A DNA stretch of 21,432 bases, from assembly GCA_016200785.1 (NCBI GenBank), contig JACQED010000179.1, positions 1 to 21,432 of the forward strand, given 5' to 3'. Numbering within the stretch: position 1 is the stretch's first letter; each line of letters opens with the position of its first letter. Both the position numbers and the translations under genes were made by a program. The stretch comes from Chloroflexota bacterium (GTDB lineage: Bacteria; Chloroflexota; Anaerolineae; Anaerolineales; JACQED01). This document shows, one piece after another, positions 1 through 7,690 of this stretch. Under the pieces are notes generated by a model. That model ran no database searches. It had not been told where the DNA came from and saw nothing but the letters and a program-made list of their open reading frames with translations.

Positions 1-964
1 AGAGGAAGGCCCGCGCGTCGGGCGGCTGGCGGTCGAGGACTTCGCCGGCCAGGAAATCGAAGGCGTGGCGCTCGGTCTGGACGAGGCGGGCGAGGAAGGC
101 GGCGCGGTCGGAGGCAGTCGGGAGGCCGTCGAGCGAGCCGGCCGTCAGGCGCAGGCCGACGGCCCAGCCTTCGGTGCGAGTTTCCAACGCGAGCAGGTCG
201 TCGGGCGCGAGGCCCAGCCGCAGGCGGTCGTTGAGGAATTCGGCCGCTTCGTCGTGAGTGAAGCGCAAGTCGGCCAGACGAAGTTCGGCCAGTTGGCCGC
301 GCGCCCGCAGGCGGGCCAGGGCCAGCGGCGGGTCGTGGCGCGTCGCCGCCACGAAGCGCATCTGGGGCGGCAGGCGCTCGACGAGGGTGTCCAACGCCAC
401 GAAAGCGGCCGCGGCGGTGATCAGGTGCAGGTCGTCCAGGATGAGGACGAACGGATCCGGCAAGGTTTCCAGGATGTCGTTGATCAGCACGACGGCGACG
501 CGGCGCATTCGCGCGCCGATTTCCGAAAGGTCGAGGGGGCTGGCCGCCTCGTTCAGGCTGGCCTGCACGGCGACGCCGAAGCCCGGCTTGATGCGTTGCA
601 GGGCGGCGACGACGGCGGCCAGGAAACGGAGGGGGTCGTTGTCGTCTTCGTCGAGGGAGAGCCAGGAAAACTCCAAACCCCCAACTTCAAACTTCAAATC
701 GTCGGCGGCTTGGGCATTGGGAGTTTGAACTTTGGAATTTGGAGTTTGGAGTTTGCGGTTGGCCTGAACCCATTCGCCGAGCAGTGTGGTCTTGCCATAC
801 CCCGCCGGGGCGGAGAGGAGGGTGAGGGGATGCGAGGCGAGGGCGTCGCGGAGGGCGGCGAGCAGGCGCGGGCGCGGGAGCACGTCGTCGCGCAAGCGCG
901 GCGGGTGGAATTTGGTCTGCGCCAGCCAGACGGCCGGCGCGTCGCGGAGGATTGGCGACTCCAT
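1..964 (-). CDS. MalT/LuxR-type ATP-dependent transcriptional regulator, N-terminal part
   Basis: The reverse strand reads open from an ATG at 962-964 to the window edge, giving about 321 residues with no stop; the C-terminal helix-turn-helix lies outside. Residues 16-35 carry the typical MalT opening (TKFHPPRLRDDVLPRPRL). A Walker A motif (GYGKTT, residues 55-60) is followed by the signature WLSLDEDDNDPLRF (about 101-114) and a Walker B (VLILDDLHL, about 173-181). The family consists of STAND ATPases that oligomerise on an inducer and activate transcription; the inducer here cannot be told. A GAGGGAG ribosome binding site lies 7-8 bases before the start. The odd point is residues 70-97: the short linker normally joining Walker A to WLSL is enlarged by roughly 28 residues encoded by a heptad repeat array (668-758). 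The gene is divergent from the membrane protein at 1121. The family call is secure; whether the protein is functional is not. Confidence 0.9.
   Translation of the reverse strand, partial: MESPILRDAPAVWLAQTKFHPPRLRDDVLPRPRLLAALRDALASHPLTLLSAPAGYGKTTLLGEWVQANRKLQTPNSKVQTPNAQAADDLKFEVGGLEFSWLSLDEDDNDPLRFLAAVVAALQRIKPGFGVAVQASLNEAASPLDLSEIGARMRRVAVVLINDILETLPDPFVLILDDLHLITAAAAFVALDTLVERLPPQMRFVAATRHDPPLALARLRARGQLAELRLADLRFTHDEAAEFLNDRLRLGLAPDDLLALETRTEGWAVGLRLTAGSLDGLPTASDRAAFLARLVQTERHAFDFLAGEVLDRQPPDARAFL
668..758. repeat. Degenerate heptad array, head-to-head, inside the MalT-like gene
   Basis: Thirteen consecutive 7-base units can be laid out without a gap. On the plus strand the left half repeats words such as AAACTCC and AAACTTC. 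The right half repeats TTTGGAG, TTTGGAA and TTTGAAC, which are the reverse complement in shifted phase. The centre (about 696-716) is non-matching. The array is translated in frame by the regulator gene. The same TTTGGAG word recurs in the array at 1685-1754. Confidence 0.85.
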
Positions 965-1102
965 GCTCTTGCTCCCTCAGCCGCCAGGGGGCACCGACGC
1001 GCGTATGCGCCTGATGGCGCTCGGATATTCTCACTCAATCTACTACAAAAAGGCCGGCGACGCCAGCAGCAACGTAACGTGCAAGACCCGTACATTTGGG
1101 CG

Positions 1103-1111
1103 TGCTATAAT
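1103..1111 (+). promoter_or_regulatory. Extended -10 promoter, possibly leaderless
   Basis: TGCTATAAT is a perfect -10 hexamer (1106-1111) with an upstream TG (1103-1104). The 17-base-spaced -35 position (1083-1088, AAGACC) is poor, which fits an extended -10 promoter. Transcription would be expected to start at about 1118-1119, only two or three bases before the ATG at 1121, and no Shine-Dalgarno sequence is present, so a leaderless mRNA is likely. Confidence 0.6.
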
Positions 1112-1120
1112 GCCTCGCGA

Positions 1121-2584
1121 ATGTTCGTGCCAACCCCCTCACGCGCCGCCAGCCTGTTTCTCGTTCTCATCCTCGGTCTTTATCTTGCGATTGGCGCTCA
1201 GTACGCTGTCTTCACTCCCGCGTGGCAAGTCCCCGACGAACCGGCGCACTTTAACTACATTCGCCATCTCGCGACGACCCTGACGTTCCCCGTTCTGCAA
1301 CAGGGTGACTACGATCAGAAATATCTTTCCGAACTGACCACGGCGGGCTTTCCGCCGCAAAAGCCCGTGGACTCTCTGCGGTACGAGAGCCATCAGCCGC
1401 CGCTGTATTATCTGCTGGCGACGCCGATCTATCTCGCCGCCGGCGGCGCGCTGTTGCCGCTTCGCCTCTTCTCGCTCCTCCTCGGCGCGGGCGTGATCGT
1501 CTTTGCCTTCCTCGTCGTCCGCGAACTCTTCCCCGCCGAGCCGGCCCTCGCGTTGACGGCCGCCGGCTTCGCCGCCTTCGTGCCTCAGCATGTGGCGATG
1601 ATGGCCGGCGTGAACAATGACAGTTTGGCGGAACTCGTGATTGGGGCGGTGTTGTGGAGGGCGATGGTGTGGCTGCGGAGAACGGGAACTCAAGGAAAAA
1701 GAGGAAATCAGGGAACTGCGCCTGGTTTTGGAGTTTGGTTTTTGGAGTTTGGACTGTTGGGCGTTCTAGTCGGCGCGGCTTTCGTGACGAAGACGACGGC
1801 GTATGTAGTGGCCCCGGTCGTCGGGTTGGCGATAATTATGAGGGGCCGGCGCGAAGGGTGGGGGACGAACAACACCATTCGGGCGCTCGCCATCGTCTTC
1901 ATTCCCGCACTCGCCATCGGCGCGTTGTGGTGGGGGCGCGACATCGCGGTCTACGGCTGGCCGGACTTCCTCGGCCTCCGTCGGCACGATGCAATTGTCG
2001 TCGGCCAGCCGCGCACAGCGGAGTGGATCGCCGAGTACGGAGCGGGAGAGGTCGCGCTGAGATTCGCCGTCACCACGTTCCGCAGTTTCTGGGGGCAGTT
2101 CGGCTGGATGGGAGTGGTGATGGATGCGAGGCTGTATCAGGCGCTGTTGGCGTTCAGCGTTTTCATCTTCGTCGGCTTCATCTATGCCGGCTTTGGGCAC
2201 GCGCAGGCAACGCCATTCACGCCGGAGCAGAGAGACGGACTGATGCTGTTGCTTGCCTCAGGTCTGCTCACAGCCGCGGTGTATCTTTACTACAACGTCA
2301 CCTTTGTCCAGCATCAGGGCCGCTACCTTTTTCCCGCGCTCATTCCGATCGCCTTCGGCGCGGCGGCGGGGTTGTCGGGGTGGGAGCGCGTGGCGTATCG
2401 CGTATGGCTAATGGCTTATCGTCGCGGGGTAATGGAGCAGGGCGCTGAGCAGCCCAGTGCTTCCATACGCCATATGCCATCCGCCATCAGCCACTTGCTG
2501 CCGCTCGGTCTGACTGCCCTGCTGGCGGCGCTCGACGTGTTTGCGTTGTATCGCTTCATCGTGCCGGGATTGTCCGGGCGTTAG
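1121..2584 (+). CDS. Polytopic membrane protein, DUF2142/GT-C glycosyltransferase-like
   Basis: About 487 residues with many hydrophobic segments, beginning with a signal-anchor (residues 9-28). The first outer loop has TPAWQVPDEPAHFNYIRH (about 32-49), typical of DUF2142 and related GT-C proteins, where the acidic pair (D39, E40) is usual for polyprenyl-phosphate-sugar-dependent glycosyltransferases. SHQPPLYYLLATP further on also fits. It probably moves sugars on the outer membrane face, but the substrate is unknown. The ATG at 1121 is chosen because it follows a strong -10 element and starts with a signal-anchor; the open frame upstream is only the antisense of the regulator gene. Two heptad arrays are translated in frame, near residues 189-212 and 424-459, both in hydrophilic stretches between membrane segments. 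It may be a lone transcription unit. The family assignment is moderate; membrane topology is clear. Confidence 0.75.
   Translation: MFVPTPSRAASLFLVLILGLYLAIGAQYAVFTPAWQVPDEPAHFNYIRHLATTLTFPVLQQGDYDQKYLSELTTAGFPPQKPVDSLRYESHQPPLYYLLATPIYLAAGGALLPLRLFSLLLGAGVIVFAFLVVRELFPAEPALALTAAGFAAFVPQHVAMMAGVNNDSLAELVIGAVLWRAMVWLRRTGTQGKRGNQGTAPGFGVWFLEFGLLGVLVGAAFVTKTTAYVVAPVVGLAIIMRGRREGWGTNNTIRALAIVFIPALAIGALWWGRDIAVYGWPDFLGLRRHDAIVVGQPRTAEWIAEYGAGEVALRFAVTTFRSFWGQFGWMGVVMDARLYQALLAFSVFIFVGFIYAGFGHAQATPFTPEQRDGLMLLLASGLLTAAVYLYYNVTFVQHQGRYLFPALIPIAFGAAAGLSGWERVAYRVWLMAYRRGVMEQGAEQPSASIRHMPSAISHLLPLGLTALLAALDVFALYRFIVPGLSGR
1685..1754. repeat. Heptad array inside the membrane-protein gene (first)
   Basis: Ten consecutive 7-base units. 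The right half is four units of TTTGGAG, TTTGGTT, TTTGGAG and TTTGGAC (1727-1754). The left half uses a different word family (AGGAAAT / CAGGGAA type), so here the two arms are not complementary. It is translated as a Gly/Thr/Gln-rich loop followed by GFGVWFLEFG, just before a membrane segment (LLGVLVGAAFVTKT). Confidence 0.7.
2392..2496. repeat. Heptad array inside the membrane-protein gene (second), head-to-head
   Basis: Fifteen gapless heptads (105 bases, 35 codons). The left half repeats GGCGTAT, GGCTAAT and GGCTTAT. The right half repeats GCCATAT, GCCATCC and GCCATCA, whose shifted reading ATNNGCC matches the reverse complement of the left half. The middle (2420-2461) is degenerate. GGCTTAT is identical to a unit of the array at 16084. 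The translated segment lies between two membrane helices near the C-terminus. Confidence 0.85.
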
Positions 2585-2614
2585 AACATGACTGTTCGAC
2601 AAGTCGCCGGACTT

Positions 2615-2691
2615 TTACCACAAAGTCACGAAGACACAAAGAACACAGAGAATATTTGGTGATTCTTCGTGTCCTCGTGTCTTCGTGGTAA
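2615..2691. repeat. Imperfect inverted repeat with 8-base periodicity
   Basis: Arms 2615-2643 and 2663-2691 are 29 bases each and match at 25 positions, with a 19-base loop. Each arm is built of octads such as CACGAAGA and CACAAAGA (left) and TCTTCGTG (right). The element fills the gap between the membrane-protein gene and the HAD gene and ends about 27 bases before the HAD start. A second copy of the family is at 17960-18032. It could fold in RNA as a long hairpin, but there is no T run typical of a terminator. Confidence 0.85.
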
Positions 2692-2717
2692 GCCATCGTC
2701 CATCGGGGAGCAAGGCG

Positions 2718-3473
2718 ATGATTGAATTCAAAGCCCTATTGATTGACCTCGACGGCGTGATCTACGTCGAAAACGAACTCGTGCCCGGCGCAGTTGAAGC
2801 GCTGGCGAGGATACGAAGGCGGGGCATTCCGTATCGCTTCCTCACCAACACCTCGACCAGGGGCCGCGCCGGACTCGTCGCCAAACTTGCCGGCTACGGC
2901 ATCCCCGCCGACACATCGCACATCATCTGCCCGCCCTACGCCGCCGCCCGGTATCTGCGCTCGCTCGGCTCGCCTCGTTGTGCCGTCTTCGCGCGCCCGG
3001 ACGCTCTCCGCGAATTCGACGGTCTGCCTTTGGTCGAGGCAGGTGCGGAGTGGCTAGTGCTCGGCGACCTCGAAGACGACTGGACTTTCGCGCGAATGAA
3101 TCACGCGCTGAGGCTGTTGCTCGGCGGCGCGCAGCTGATCGCGCTGGGCATGACGCGCTACTGGCGCGCGTCCGACGGAATGCGATTGGACGTGGGGCCG
3201 TTCGCGGCCGCGTTGACCTATGCTACCGGCGTCCAACCGCTCGTCCTCGGCAAGCCCGACGCCGGCTTCTTCCGGCTGGCCGTCGAAGACATGCAGGCGC
3301 GACCGGAAGACGCGGCGATGATCGGCGACGACGTCCTCACCGACATCGCCGGGGCACAATCGGCGGGGCTGCGGGGAATTCTGGTGCGGACGGGGAAGTT
3401 CAAGCCGTCCGATCTTGGCGGCCCGACGTGCCCGGACGAGATCGTCAACTCAATCGCCGAATTGCCTGTATAA
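2718..3473 (+). CDS. HAD-superfamily IIA phosphatase (NagD/LHPP-like)
   Basis: This 251-residue protein has all four HAD motifs: LLIDLDGVIY near the N-terminus (nucleophile Asp and general-acid Asp), FLTNTSTR (motif II), LGKPDAGFF (motif III Lys) and GDDVLTDIAGAQSAG (motif IV). Order and spacing are those of subfamily IIA with a C2 cap, as in NagD, PGP and LHPP. The likely reaction is hydrolysis of a small phosphomonoester in the cytosol; the substrate cannot be inferred. The ATG at 2718 is preferred over a GTG at 2685 because GGGGAG lies seven bases upstream and because the extension would be encoded by the flanking repeat. Its stop codon overlaps a TATAAT likely to serve tatA. Confidence 0.88.
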   Translation: MIEFKALLIDLDGVIYVENELVPGAVEALARIRRRGIPYRFLTNTSTRGRAGLVAKLAGYGIPADTSHIICPPYAAARYLRSLGSPRCAVFARPDALREFDGLPLVEAGAEWLVLGDLEDDWTFARMNHALRLLLGGAQLIALGMTRYWRASDGMRLDVGPFAAALTYATGVQPLVLGKPDAGFFRLAVEDMQARPEDAAMIGDDVLTDIAGAQSAGLRGILVRTGKFKPSDLGGPTCPDEIVNSIAELPV

Positions 3474-3474
3474 T
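3469..3474 (+). promoter_or_regulatory. Possible -10 element for tatA-ugd
   Basis: TATAAT overlaps the TAA stop of the HAD gene, about 25 bases before the tatA ATG. No convincing -35 is seen at the proper spacing, so this is a weak call resting on the perfect hexamer and its position. Confidence 0.35.
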
Positions 3475-3498
3475 CTCTGCCACGAAAGGAACTATCCA

Positions 3499-3702
3499 AT
3501 GCCATTCCGTCTTGGCCCCACTGAACTGATCATCATCCTGCTGATCATCATCTTGCTCTTCGGCCCCGGCCGCTTGAGCAAGACCGCCGGAGAATTCGGC
3601 AAAGGCATCCGCGCGTTCCGTGACGGGCTGAAAGGCCCCGAGGCGACGACGGAGGCGAAGCCCGCCGAGCAGAAGAACGATTCTGCCGAAGGGAAGTCGT
3701 AA
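3499..3702 (+). CDS. tatA: Twin-arginine translocase subunit TatA/E
   Basis: A 67-residue protein with one N-terminal membrane segment (ELIIILLIIILLFGPGRL), the FGP hinge, then the amphipathic helix typical of TatA (SKTAGEFGKGIRAFRDGLK) and a short charged, disordered tail. TatA oligomerises to form the pore through which TatC-bound folded proteins cross the cytoplasmic membrane. The start is fixed by GAAAGGAAC about nine bases before the ATG. It lies 25 bases after the HAD gene and 24 before ugd, so probably shares a transcript with ugd. No tatC or tatB is in the window. The absence of the extra features of TatB and the short length favour TatA. Confidence 0.9.
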   Translation: MPFRLGPTELIIILLIIILLFGPGRLSKTAGEFGKGIRAFRDGLKGPEATTEAKPAEQKNDSAEGKS

Positions 3703-3726
3703 TCTCTGTTTGAAAGGAACTGAGCG

Positions 3727-5040
3727 TTGAGAAGCATTTGTGTGGCCGGCACCGGCTACGTTGGCCTCGTGACCGGGACGTGCTTTGCCGATCTTGGCAA
3801 CAAGGTCGTGTGTCTCGACATTAACTCCGACCGCATCGCGAATCTCAAGAACGGCGTCATGCCGATCTTCGAGCCGGGGTTGGAAGAGACGGTGCGCCGC
3901 AACGTGAGCGCGGGCCGTCTTTCGTTTGCCACCGACTACGCCGAAGCCTTGCGCGGCGCGGAATTCTGCTTCATCGCGGTCGGTACGCCGGAGCGGGTGG
4001 ATGGCGCAGCCGACCTGCAATACGTCCGGGCCGCCGCCGAGTCCATCGCCGAGAATATGAGCGGGCCGTTGATCGTGATCAACAAGTCAACCGTCCCCGT
4101 GGGAACCGGCGACTTCGTCGCCGACACCATCCGCGCAAAACAGCCGAAGCCGATCCCGTTCTCGGTCGTTTCGTGCCCCGAGTTTCTGCGCGAAGGCTCG
4201 GCCATCGCCGACTTCATGTCGCCGCACCGCACGGTGCTGGGCTCAATGGATAAAGAGGCCGCGAGCAAAGTGGCCGAACTGCATCTCGCCCTGCGCGCGC
4301 CGATCGTCGTCACCGATTTGCGGACGGCGGAGATGATCAAATATGCGTCGAACGCCTTCCTCGCGACCAAAGTTTCGTTCATCAACGAGATCGCCAATAT
4401 CTGCGAGGCGCTGGGCGCGGATGTGAAAGAGGTCGCCGCAGGGATGGGCTACGACCAGCGCATCGGCAAGCAGTTTCTCGACGCGGGCATAGGCTACGGA
4501 GGCAGTTGTTTCCCGAAGGACGTGAAGGCGCTGGCTCACATGGCCGGCGAACAGGGCCATCACCCGCAGTTGCTGCAGGCGGTCATGGAGATCAACGCCG
4601 ACCAGCGGCGGCAGATCGTCGTCAAGACGCGCTCTCTGCTCGGCGATCTATCCAGTGCGACGATCGGCCTGCTCGGCCTCGCCTTCAAGCCCAACACCGA
4701 CGACATGCGCGACGCGCCTTCGATTGACATCGCGCTGGCGCTCCAGACGCAGGGCGCAAAGGTCAAGGGCTACGATCCGGTCGCGATGAGCGTCGCCGGG
4801 CGCGTCATGCCCGACGTTCAATTCGCCGAAGACCCCTACGAACTGGCCGACAATTGCGATGCGCTGATCGTCGTGACCGAATGGAACGAATTCAAGCAAT
4901 TGGATATGAACCGGATCAAGAACGCGATGAAGCGCCCGGTGATCGTGGACGGGCGCAACATCTACGAGCCGAGCGTGATGCAGGCGCTCGGATTCACGTA
5001 CCGGGGAATTGGGCGCGGCTACAATGGGACCAGGGAGTAG
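3727..5040 (+). CDS. ugd: UDP-glucose 6-dehydrogenase
   Basis: This 437-residue enzyme oxidises UDP-glucose to UDP-glucuronate with two NAD+, supplying precursors for surface polysaccharides. Residues 7-14 carry the Rossmann motif AGTGYVGL. VGTPE (85-89), INKSTVPVGT (118-127) and EFLREGSAI (152-160) are family signatures. The catalytic cysteine is C261 in GYGGSCFPKD, and the C-terminal half has GLAFKPNTDDMRDAPS. Length is normal for the family. The start is TTG, supported by AAAGGAA eight bases upstream and by the position of the Rossmann strand directly after it. Related family members are UDP-ManNAc and GDP-mannose dehydrogenases; the pattern fits UDP-glucose dehydrogenase best. It fits with the carbohydrate-related genes elsewhere in the window. 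Confidence 0.93.
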   Translation: MRSICVAGTGYVGLVTGTCFADLGNKVVCLDINSDRIANLKNGVMPIFEPGLEETVRRNVSAGRLSFATDYAEALRGAEFCFIAVGTPERVDGAADLQYVRAAAESIAENMSGPLIVINKSTVPVGTGDFVADTIRAKQPKPIPFSVVSCPEFLREGSAIADFMSPHRTVLGSMDKEAASKVAELHLALRAPIVVTDLRTAEMIKYASNAFLATKVSFINEIANICEALGADVKEVAAGMGYDQRIGKQFLDAGIGYGGSCFPKDVKALAHMAGEQGHHPQLLQAVMEINADQRRQIVVKTRSLLGDLSSATIGLLGLAFKPNTDDMRDAPSIDIALALQTQGAKVKGYDPVAMSVAGRVMPDVQFAEDPYELADNCDALIVVTEWNEFKQLDMNRIKNAMKRPVIVDGRNIYEPSVMQALGFTYRGIGRGYNGTRE

Positions 5041-5075
5041 AGACGTTCCGGCAGAACGTCTTTGCGAGAGAGGCG

Positions 5076-6362
5076 ATGAAGAACAACGTCTATAAGGCGA
5101 GACTCAAGAACGGCCTGACTGTTCTGCTGAAGGAAGTCCACGCCGCGCCGGTGACGACGTGGTGGGTGTGGTATCGCGTTGGATCGCGCAACGAAGCCAC
5201 CGGACATACCGGCATCTCACACTGGGTCGAACACATGATGTTCAAAGGCACGCGCCGTTTCCCCGCGGACGTGCTCGACAAGGCCGTGGCCCGTGACGGC
5301 GGTGTGTGGAACGCGATGACCTGGATCGATTGGACGACCTATTTCGAGACGATGCCCGCCGACAAGATCGACCTCGGCCTGCGGCTGGAGGCCGACCGGA
5401 TGATCCGCAGTTTGTTTCCACCGAAGGAAGTCGCCTCCGAGCGCACGGTGATCATCTCCGAACGGCAGGGCCACGAGAACAGCCCGCCGTTTCTGCTCTC
5501 CGAGAAAGTCCACGCCGTCGCCTTCCACGTTCACCCGTATCGCCACGAGGTCATCGGCGATCAGGCCGACCTCGAAACGATGACGCGCGACGATTTGCAC
5601 GGCCATTATCGCGGTTACTACGCGCCGAACAACGCCATCGCCGTCGCCGTCGGCGATTTTAAGACGCGCGAGATGCTCGCCCGGATCAAAGAACTGTACG
5701 GCGACCTTCGGCCCGGCCCATCTGTCCCGCCCGTGACGCGCGCCGAGCCGGAGCAGAAAGGCGAACGGCGCGTCGTCGTCGAAGGCGATGGGCAAACGGC
5801 CTACGTCCAATTTGCTTATCACGCGCCGCGCGCGACCGATCCCGACTTCTATCCGATGGTCGCGCTCGACAGCATCCTGGCCGGAGCAAGTTCGTTCAAC
5901 GCATTCGGCGGCGGAACGACGAATAAGTCCTCGCGGCTGTACAAAGCATTGGTCGAAACCGAACTGGCGGCTTCGGTGGGCGGCGGTCTGTCGCCGACGA
6001 TCGATCCGTACCTCTACACTCTCACCGCCACGGTGCGCGCCGGGCACACGGTGCAGGAAGTCGAAAATGCGCTCGACGCGCAGATCGAACGCGCCCTCGC
6101 CGAGCCGGTCAGCGGCGAGGAACTCGCCAAAGCTCTGAAGCAGGCCAAAGCCATGTTCGCATACAGCAGTGAGAGCGTAACCAATCAAGGCTTCTGGCTG
6201 GGCTTCACCGAAATCTTCGACACGCACGAGTGGTTCGAGAATTATCTCGACCGCTTGAGCGCGGTAACCGCCGACGACGTTCAGCGCATTGCCACGAAGT
6301 CTCTCGGTGTGCTTCGCGTCTTTCTGGTTCAATTAGAGCCTTATGCCAACAACAAAGACTAA
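5076..6362 (+). CDS. M16 zinc metallopeptidase, catalytic subunit
   Basis: A 428-residue pitrilysin-family (M16B) peptidase. The inverted zinc motif HxxEH is present as HWVEH (49-53) in the usual context GHTGISHWVEHMMFKGT, and E129 in ERTVIISER is placed as the third zinc ligand. The C-terminal half is the typical inactive M16 domain. There is no signal peptide, so it should act in the cytosol or on an imported or processed peptide. GAGAGAGG just before the ATG at 5076 gives the start; the open frame upstream runs antisense-free through ugd in another frame and is not used. It overlaps the next gene by 20 bases, which indicates translational coupling to its partner subunit. Confidence 0.92.
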   Translation: MKNNVYKARLKNGLTVLLKEVHAAPVTTWWVWYRVGSRNEATGHTGISHWVEHMMFKGTRRFPADVLDKAVARDGGVWNAMTWIDWTTYFETMPADKIDLGLRLEADRMIRSLFPPKEVASERTVIISERQGHENSPPFLLSEKVHAVAFHVHPYRHEVIGDQADLETMTRDDLHGHYRGYYAPNNAIAVAVGDFKTREMLARIKELYGDLRPGPSVPPVTRAEPEQKGERRVVVEGDGQTAYVQFAYHAPRATDPDFYPMVALDSILAGASSFNAFGGGTTNKSSRLYKALVETELAASVGGGLSPTIDPYLYTLTATVRAGHTVQEVENALDAQIERALAEPVSGEELAKALKQAKAMFAYSSESVTNQGFWLGFTEIFDTHEWFENYLDRLSAVTADDVQRIATKSLGVLRVFLVQLEPYANNKD

Positions 6363-7680
6363 ATCAAGAACCACGCGCGCTCGACGATCGAAGCCCGCGC
6401 CACAGCCGGCCATAGACTATAAATCCCTCCCCGGCCCCGACGACATCACGCGCCGGGTTCTGCCGAACGGGATCGTCGTGCTCGTCCGCGAGAATCACAC
6501 CAGCCCCTCGGTGGTGATCGACGGCGCGGTGAAGGCCGGCGCGCTCCTCGTGCCGCGCGACAAAGCCGGCCTCGCCAACTTCACCGCCGGCGCGTTGATG
6601 CGCGGGACTGAGAACCGCGCGTTCGGCGAAATCTATGAGGCGATCGAATCGGTGGGCGCGAGCCTGTCAATTCACGGCGGCAATCACGGCACGGGCTTCG
6701 GCGGCAAGAGCCTCGCCGAAGACCTCGGACTGCTTCTCGAACTTCTGGCCGACGCTCTGCGCCGCCCGACCTTCCCGGCCGAGCACGTCGAAAAACTGCG
6801 CGGCGAAATTCTCACCGGCCTCAACATCCGCGCGCACGACACGGGCAGCATGGCCTCGCTCACGTTCGCCGAGCTGACTTATCCCGATCACCCGTATGCC
6901 GTCAGCACCAGCGGCTACATCGAAACCGTGTCGGCGCTGAAGCGCGATGATCTCGTCGCGTTTCACCGCAAGCACTTCGGCCCGCGCGGCATGCTCATCA
7001 TCATCGTCGGCGCGTTCAAAACTGAAGAAGCCATCGCGCTGGTCGAGAAGTATTTCGGCGATTGGCAGAATCCCGATCAACCTGACCTGCCGGACGCGCC
7101 TGCGGCTCCCGGCCCGGCGAGTATCGTCGAGAAGCGCGTGACGATCCCCGGCAAGACTCAATCCGATCTCATCCTCGGCGTCCCCGGCCCGCGCCGCGCC
7201 GACCCCGACTTCCTCGACGCGCGTCTCGGCAACGGCGTCCTCGGTGTCTTTGGCATGATGGGCCGTATCGGCGATGCGGTGCGCGAGAAGGGCGGGATGG
7301 CGTACTACGCCTTCAGTTCGGTGGACGGCGGGCACGGCCCCGGCCCGTGGCGCGTGGTGGCTGGGGTAAATCCGAAGAACGTCGAGCGGGCCGTCGAACT
7401 GATCCGCAAAGAGATCAGGCGCTTTGTGACGCAGAAGATCACGCCCGCCGAGCTGGCCGACAATCAATCGCAATTGATCGGACGGCTGCCGCTACAACTG
7501 GAGACGAACGAGGGTGTGGCGGGCATGATCGCCTCGCTTGAAGAATTCAACCTCGGCCTCGACTACCTTCGCCGCTACCCCGGCTTGATCCGCGCCATCA
7601 CGCGTGAGAGCGTGCTGGCGGCGGCGAGGAAATATCTCGATCCGGACAAGTTTACGCTGGCGATTGCCGGCCCCGAATAG
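6343..7680 (+). CDS. M16 peptidase homologue lacking the zinc site (partner subunit)
   Basis: A 445-residue M16 protein. At the position of HxxEH it reads NFTAG (79-83), so H, E and H are all missing. It keeps the features seen in non-catalytic partner subunits, notably the C-terminal R/Y element (GDAVREKGGMAYYAFSS, R314 and Y321/Y322), which in two-subunit M16B enzymes helps bind substrate across the interface. The 20-base overlap with the preceding gene suggests equal expression and a heterodimer. The N-terminus (residues 1-25) is a basic, likely disordered tail (TKTKSRTTRARRSK). The next gene, acpS, starts ten bases after the stop. Confidence 0.9.
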   Translation: MPTTKTKSRTTRARRSKPAPQPAIDYKSLPGPDDITRRVLPNGIVVLVRENHTSPSVVIDGAVKAGALLVPRDKAGLANFTAGALMRGTENRAFGEIYEAIESVGASLSIHGGNHGTGFGGKSLAEDLGLLLELLADALRRPTFPAEHVEKLRGEILTGLNIRAHDTGSMASLTFAELTYPDHPYAVSTSGYIETVSALKRDDLVAFHRKHFGPRGMLIIIVGAFKTEEAIALVEKYFGDWQNPDQPDLPDAPAAPGPASIVEKRVTIPGKTQSDLILGVPGPRRADPDFLDARLGNGVLGVFGMMGRIGDAVREKGGMAYYAFSSVDGGHGPGPWRVVAGVNPKNVERAVELIRKEIRRFVTQKITPAELADNQSQLIGRLPLQLETNEGVAGMIASLEEFNLGLDYLRRYPGLIRAITRESVLAAARKYLDPDKFTLAIAGPE

Positions 7681-7690
7681 GGAATTTCTT

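Noticed and set aside
65..1120. A 352-residue N-terminal extension of the membrane-protein frame
   Set aside because: It is the antisense of the MalT-like gene, whose reverse-strand reading gives clear Walker motifs; the extension has no homology-like features and precedes the promoter.
2615..2691. Rho-independent terminator of the membrane-protein gene
   Set aside because: The stem is long and imperfect, has a 19-base loop and no T run; a repeat element with a second copy at 17960 explains it better.
5020..5025. TACAAT as a promoter for the M16 pair
   Set aside because: It lies inside the ugd coding end, without TG extension, and the best -35-like hexamer (TTCACG) is 21 bases away; too weak to call.
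5217..6332. Minus-strand open frame of 371 codons
   Set aside because: It is the antisense shadow of the M16 catalytic subunit, which has an intact HxxEH site.
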